Assembly (NCBI RefSeq): GCF_007741535.1
Contig: NZ_CP036525.1
Span: 2,046,001 to 2,110,000, forward strand
Origin: Rubripirellula lacrimiformis
GTDB taxonomy: Bacteria; Planctomycetota; Planctomycetia; Pirellulales; Pirellulaceae
Direction of reading: 5' to 3'
DNA: 64,000 bases
Shown here piece after piece: positions 62,701 through 64,000 of the stretch. Made by a program: the position numbers and the translations under genes. The notes beneath the pieces were generated by a model. That model made no database searches and had not been told where the DNA came from. It was given only the letters and a program-made list of their open reading frames with translations. Every line of letters starts with the position of its first letter. Positions within the stretch are counted from its first letter, which is position 1.

Positions 62701-64000
62701 CAGCGACATGATGACTTCTTCGCGGATCGAATCGATCGACGGGTTGGTCACCTGAGCGAACAGTTGCTTGAAGTAGTCATAGATCATCCGTGGCTTGTCT
62801 GACAAACACGCTAGCGCACTGTCGTTGCCCATCGATCCGACGGGGTCACGCAGTTCCGATACCAGCGGTCGAAGCATGAATTTCATGGTTTCGGTGGTGT
62901 ACCCAAACGCTTGCATCCGTGGCAGCAGCGTGTCGCCGTCGAAACCGTGAGGTTCGTTTTGTGGGTTCAGGTCGGACAGGCGAATGCGTTGCTCTTTCAA
63001 CCAGTCGCCATACGGCATCCGGTGCGCAAATTCGCTCTTCAGTTCTTCGTCGGGAATCAAACGGCCTTGTTCGAAGTCCACCAAGAACATCTTGCCCGGT
63101 TGCAGGCGGCCCTTTTCTTTGACGATCGCAGGGTCGACCGGCAACACGCCGACTTCGCTGGCCATGATGACGCGATCATCGTGCGTGATGTAATAGCGGC
63201 TAGGACGTAGGCCGTTTCGGTCCAGTGTCGCACCGATGTAGTGTCCGTCGGTGAACGCGATCGATGCGGGGCCGTCCCAAGGTTCCATCATGCAGCTGAA
63301 ATACTCATAGAACGCACGCTTTTCTTCGTCCATCGTTTCGTGCTTTTGCCACGCCTCGGGGACCATCATCATGATGGCCTCTTGCAGCGTACGGCCGTTC
63401 ATCAGCATGAATTCCAGCACGTTGTCGAACGTGCCCGAGTCGCTGCCGTTGGGCTCGATGACAGGGAACAACTTCTGTAGTTCGTCGCCAAACAACTTGC
63501 TTTCAGCAGAGCCTTCGCGAGCTCGCATCCAGTTCTTGTTTCCACGCAGCGTGTTGATCTCGCCATTGTGGCTCATGAAACGCAGCGGTTGGGCACGGTC
63601 CCAGCTGGGGAACGTGTTGGTCGAAAAACGACTGTGCACCATCGCCAAGTGCGTTTCGAAATCTTCGTCACGTAGGTCGGGGAAATATGGCAACACTTGG
63701 GCGGGGGTTAGCATGCCCTTGTAGATGATGACCTTGGTGCTCAGCGAGCAGATGTAGAACATCAACGCCTGCTTCAGCTTGCTAGACGGTCCACGCAGTT
63801 GGTGGCTAGCCTGTTTGTGGATCATGTACAGTTTGCGATCGAACGCATCGTCCTTCAGTCCATCGGCTGCGCCGACGAATAGCTGTTCGATGAAGGGTTC
63901 GCTTTTGCGAGCGGTCGGTCCGACGTCGGCCAAGTCCGTCATCTGTGGAACGTCTCGCCAACCGATGAACTTCTGGCCCGACTCGGCGATCAATGTTTCG
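59794..64000 (-). CDS. gltB: Glutamate synthase large (alpha) subunit, 5' end outside window
   Basis: The frame is open to base 64000. About 1400 codons are visible against about 1490-1520 in the family, so roughly 100-130 N-terminal residues, including the catalytic Cys of the glutamine amidotransferase (class II), lie beyond the edge; the glutamine amidotransferase remainder has [13 protein letters not shown]-type sequence and [16 protein letters not shown]. The central domain, the FMN/2-oxoglutarate synthase domain ([37 protein letters not shown]), the 3Fe-4S motif [17 protein letters not shown], and the C-terminal GXGXG beta-helix ([20 protein letters not shown]) are all intact. It is the catalytic subunit of NADPH-type glutamate synthase with gltD. 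Confidence 0.98.
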   Translation of the reverse strand, partial: ETLIAESGQKFIGWRDVPQMTDLADVGPTARKSEPFIEQLFVGAADGLKDDAFDRKLYMIHKQASHQLRGPSSKLKQALMFYICSLSTKVIIYKGMLTPAQVLPYFPDLRDEDFETHLAMVHSRFSTNTFPSWDRAQPLRFMSHNGEINTLRGNKNWMRAREGSAESKLFGDELQKLFPVIEPNGSDSGTFDNVLEFMLMNGRTLQEAIMMMVPEAWQKHETMDEEKRAFYEYFSCMMEPWDGPASIAFTDGHYIGATLDRNGLRPSRYYITHDDRVIMASEVGVLPVDPAIVKEKGRLQPGKMFLVDFEQGRLIPDEELKSEFAHRMPYGDWLKEQRIRLSDLNPQNEPHGFDGDTLLPRMQAFGYTTETMKFMLRPLVSELRDPVGSMGNDSALACLSDKPRMIYDYFKQLFAQVTNPSIDSIREEVIMSLECYIGPEQNLLDATPEHCHRLLVDHPILTNEEIAALKHIDYEGWHSRVIDITFDRSEGKAGLKKTLDRIAAEAEDAADKGIQLVVLSDRRVSHDRVPVSALLATGAVHHHLVNQAKRTRIGLVVESGEAREVHHHCLLIGYGADGINPYLAFESLWQARLDGLMDPKLDDDKVVAAYRKGVAKGMLKVMAKMGISTLQSYKGAQIFEALGLRDEVIEKCFVGTASRIQGVSFDILAEETMRRHKLGYPSKSADRLTALPNLGEYHWRAEGEKHAWSPQSISDLQVAARGNDKDAYWRFAHTINEDNRNRCTLRGLFDFHVNDSESIPLDEVQPAKEIVKRFCTGAMSLGSISAESHETLAVAMNRLGGKSNTGEGGEDPVRFQPMENGDSKRSAIKQVASGRFGVTIEYLSNADEIQIKISQGAKPGEGGELPGKKVDNYIAGIRYSTPGVGLISPPPHHDIYSIEDLAQLIHDLKNANREARISVKLVSEVGVGVIASGVAKAHADHILIAGDTGGTGASPLTSIKHAGLPWELGIAETHQVLVLNNLRSRVVLQTDGGLKTGRDVAIAALLGAEEFGFSTAPLITLGCIMMRKCHLNTCPVGIATQDPELRKMFTGKPEHVVNYLFMVAEDARRWMAKLGFRTIDEMVGRSDKLKTDQAIKHWKTDGLDLTSILMPANKPHEDVDVICTMAQDHGLEKSLDMTVLLDAAKPAIESGKPVVIQSPIVNINRTVGTILSNEVAKKYGQAGLPDDTIRIELTGSAGQSLGAFLAHGITIELEGDANDYVGKGLSGGRVVVFPPRESSFTAADNILVGNVCLYGATGGEAYLRGRAAERFCVRNSGAITVVEGVGDHGCEYMTGGRVVCLGETGRNFAAGMSGGIAYIFDRDGKFNLNCNLATVELEKIETAEEEAEVKAIITKHHQYTHSDVAADVLENWDDFLSKCVKVMPVDYKRVLQSLQVEEVMA

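Overview
The window looks like a chromosomal segment of a planctomycete, most likely a Rhodopirellula-like member of the Pirellulaceae. The evidence is the mix of lineage-typical proteins: a WD40/cytochrome c protein that runs into a DUF1549 domain, a Ser/Thr kinase with a DWG motif and a C-terminal WD40 propeller, a surface protein with an LEPR-XLL motif, a type I sulfatase, a secreted YxxxRPVxET repeat protein and a TolB/PA/M28/PDZ fusion. The genus is inference. I see no rRNA, tRNA, CRISPR or prophage genes.

Layout. 1-2666: 3' truncated WD40/cytochrome gene. 3.1-11.8 kb: prepilin peptidase, then a glycan-type group (GT4 glycosyltransferase, carbamoyltransferase, SxtJ-like and DUF5989 membrane proteins, SGNH hydrolase, Wzx-like flippase). 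11.8-14.7 kb: two secreted proteins of unknown function. 14.9-25 kb: a 1410-residue surface protein and a 1921-residue WD40 kinase. 25-32.6 kb: an export-type group (M50 peptidase-lipoyl protein with a PqqD-like N-terminus, HlyD adaptor, GAF-like-HlyD adaptor, divergent TolC lipoprotein) with no ABC ATPase in the window. 32.6-40.3 kb: an unknown protein, CorC/CNNM membrane protein, SLC12-type permease, sulfatase and iron-type alcohol dehydrogenase. 40.3-40.9 kb: non-coding, with a 14-bp tandem repeat and an inverted element that encloses a hairpin-rich core ending in a very strong intrinsic terminator. 40.95-44.1 kb: four small helical or TPR proteins, including a WXG100-like one. 44.15-48 kb: sucD, sucC and a UxaA-type dehydratase. 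48.05-50.75 kb: a non-coding array of ten ~275-bp units, within which a 1153-bp block is exactly duplicated at a 1380-bp offset. 50.9-57.9 kb: DUF3500 protein, a small unknown, the M28 fusion, a YugP-like protease, a 65-residue protein between terminators and a Ser/Pro-rich lipoprotein. 58.2-64 kb: gltD and gltB (gltB runs off the right edge).

How it fits together. Central metabolism is represented by glutamate synthase and succinyl-CoA ligase. Most of the rest serves the envelope: glycan building and decoration, export, secreted repeat proteins, extracellular hydrolysis. The three parts that most deserve a second look are the ABC-less export group beside the large surface protein, the TPR/WXG100-like group, and the two non-coding elements (40.5-40.83 and 48.05-50.75 kb). 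Start codons were often moved inward from the longest open frame; this is stated where it was done.
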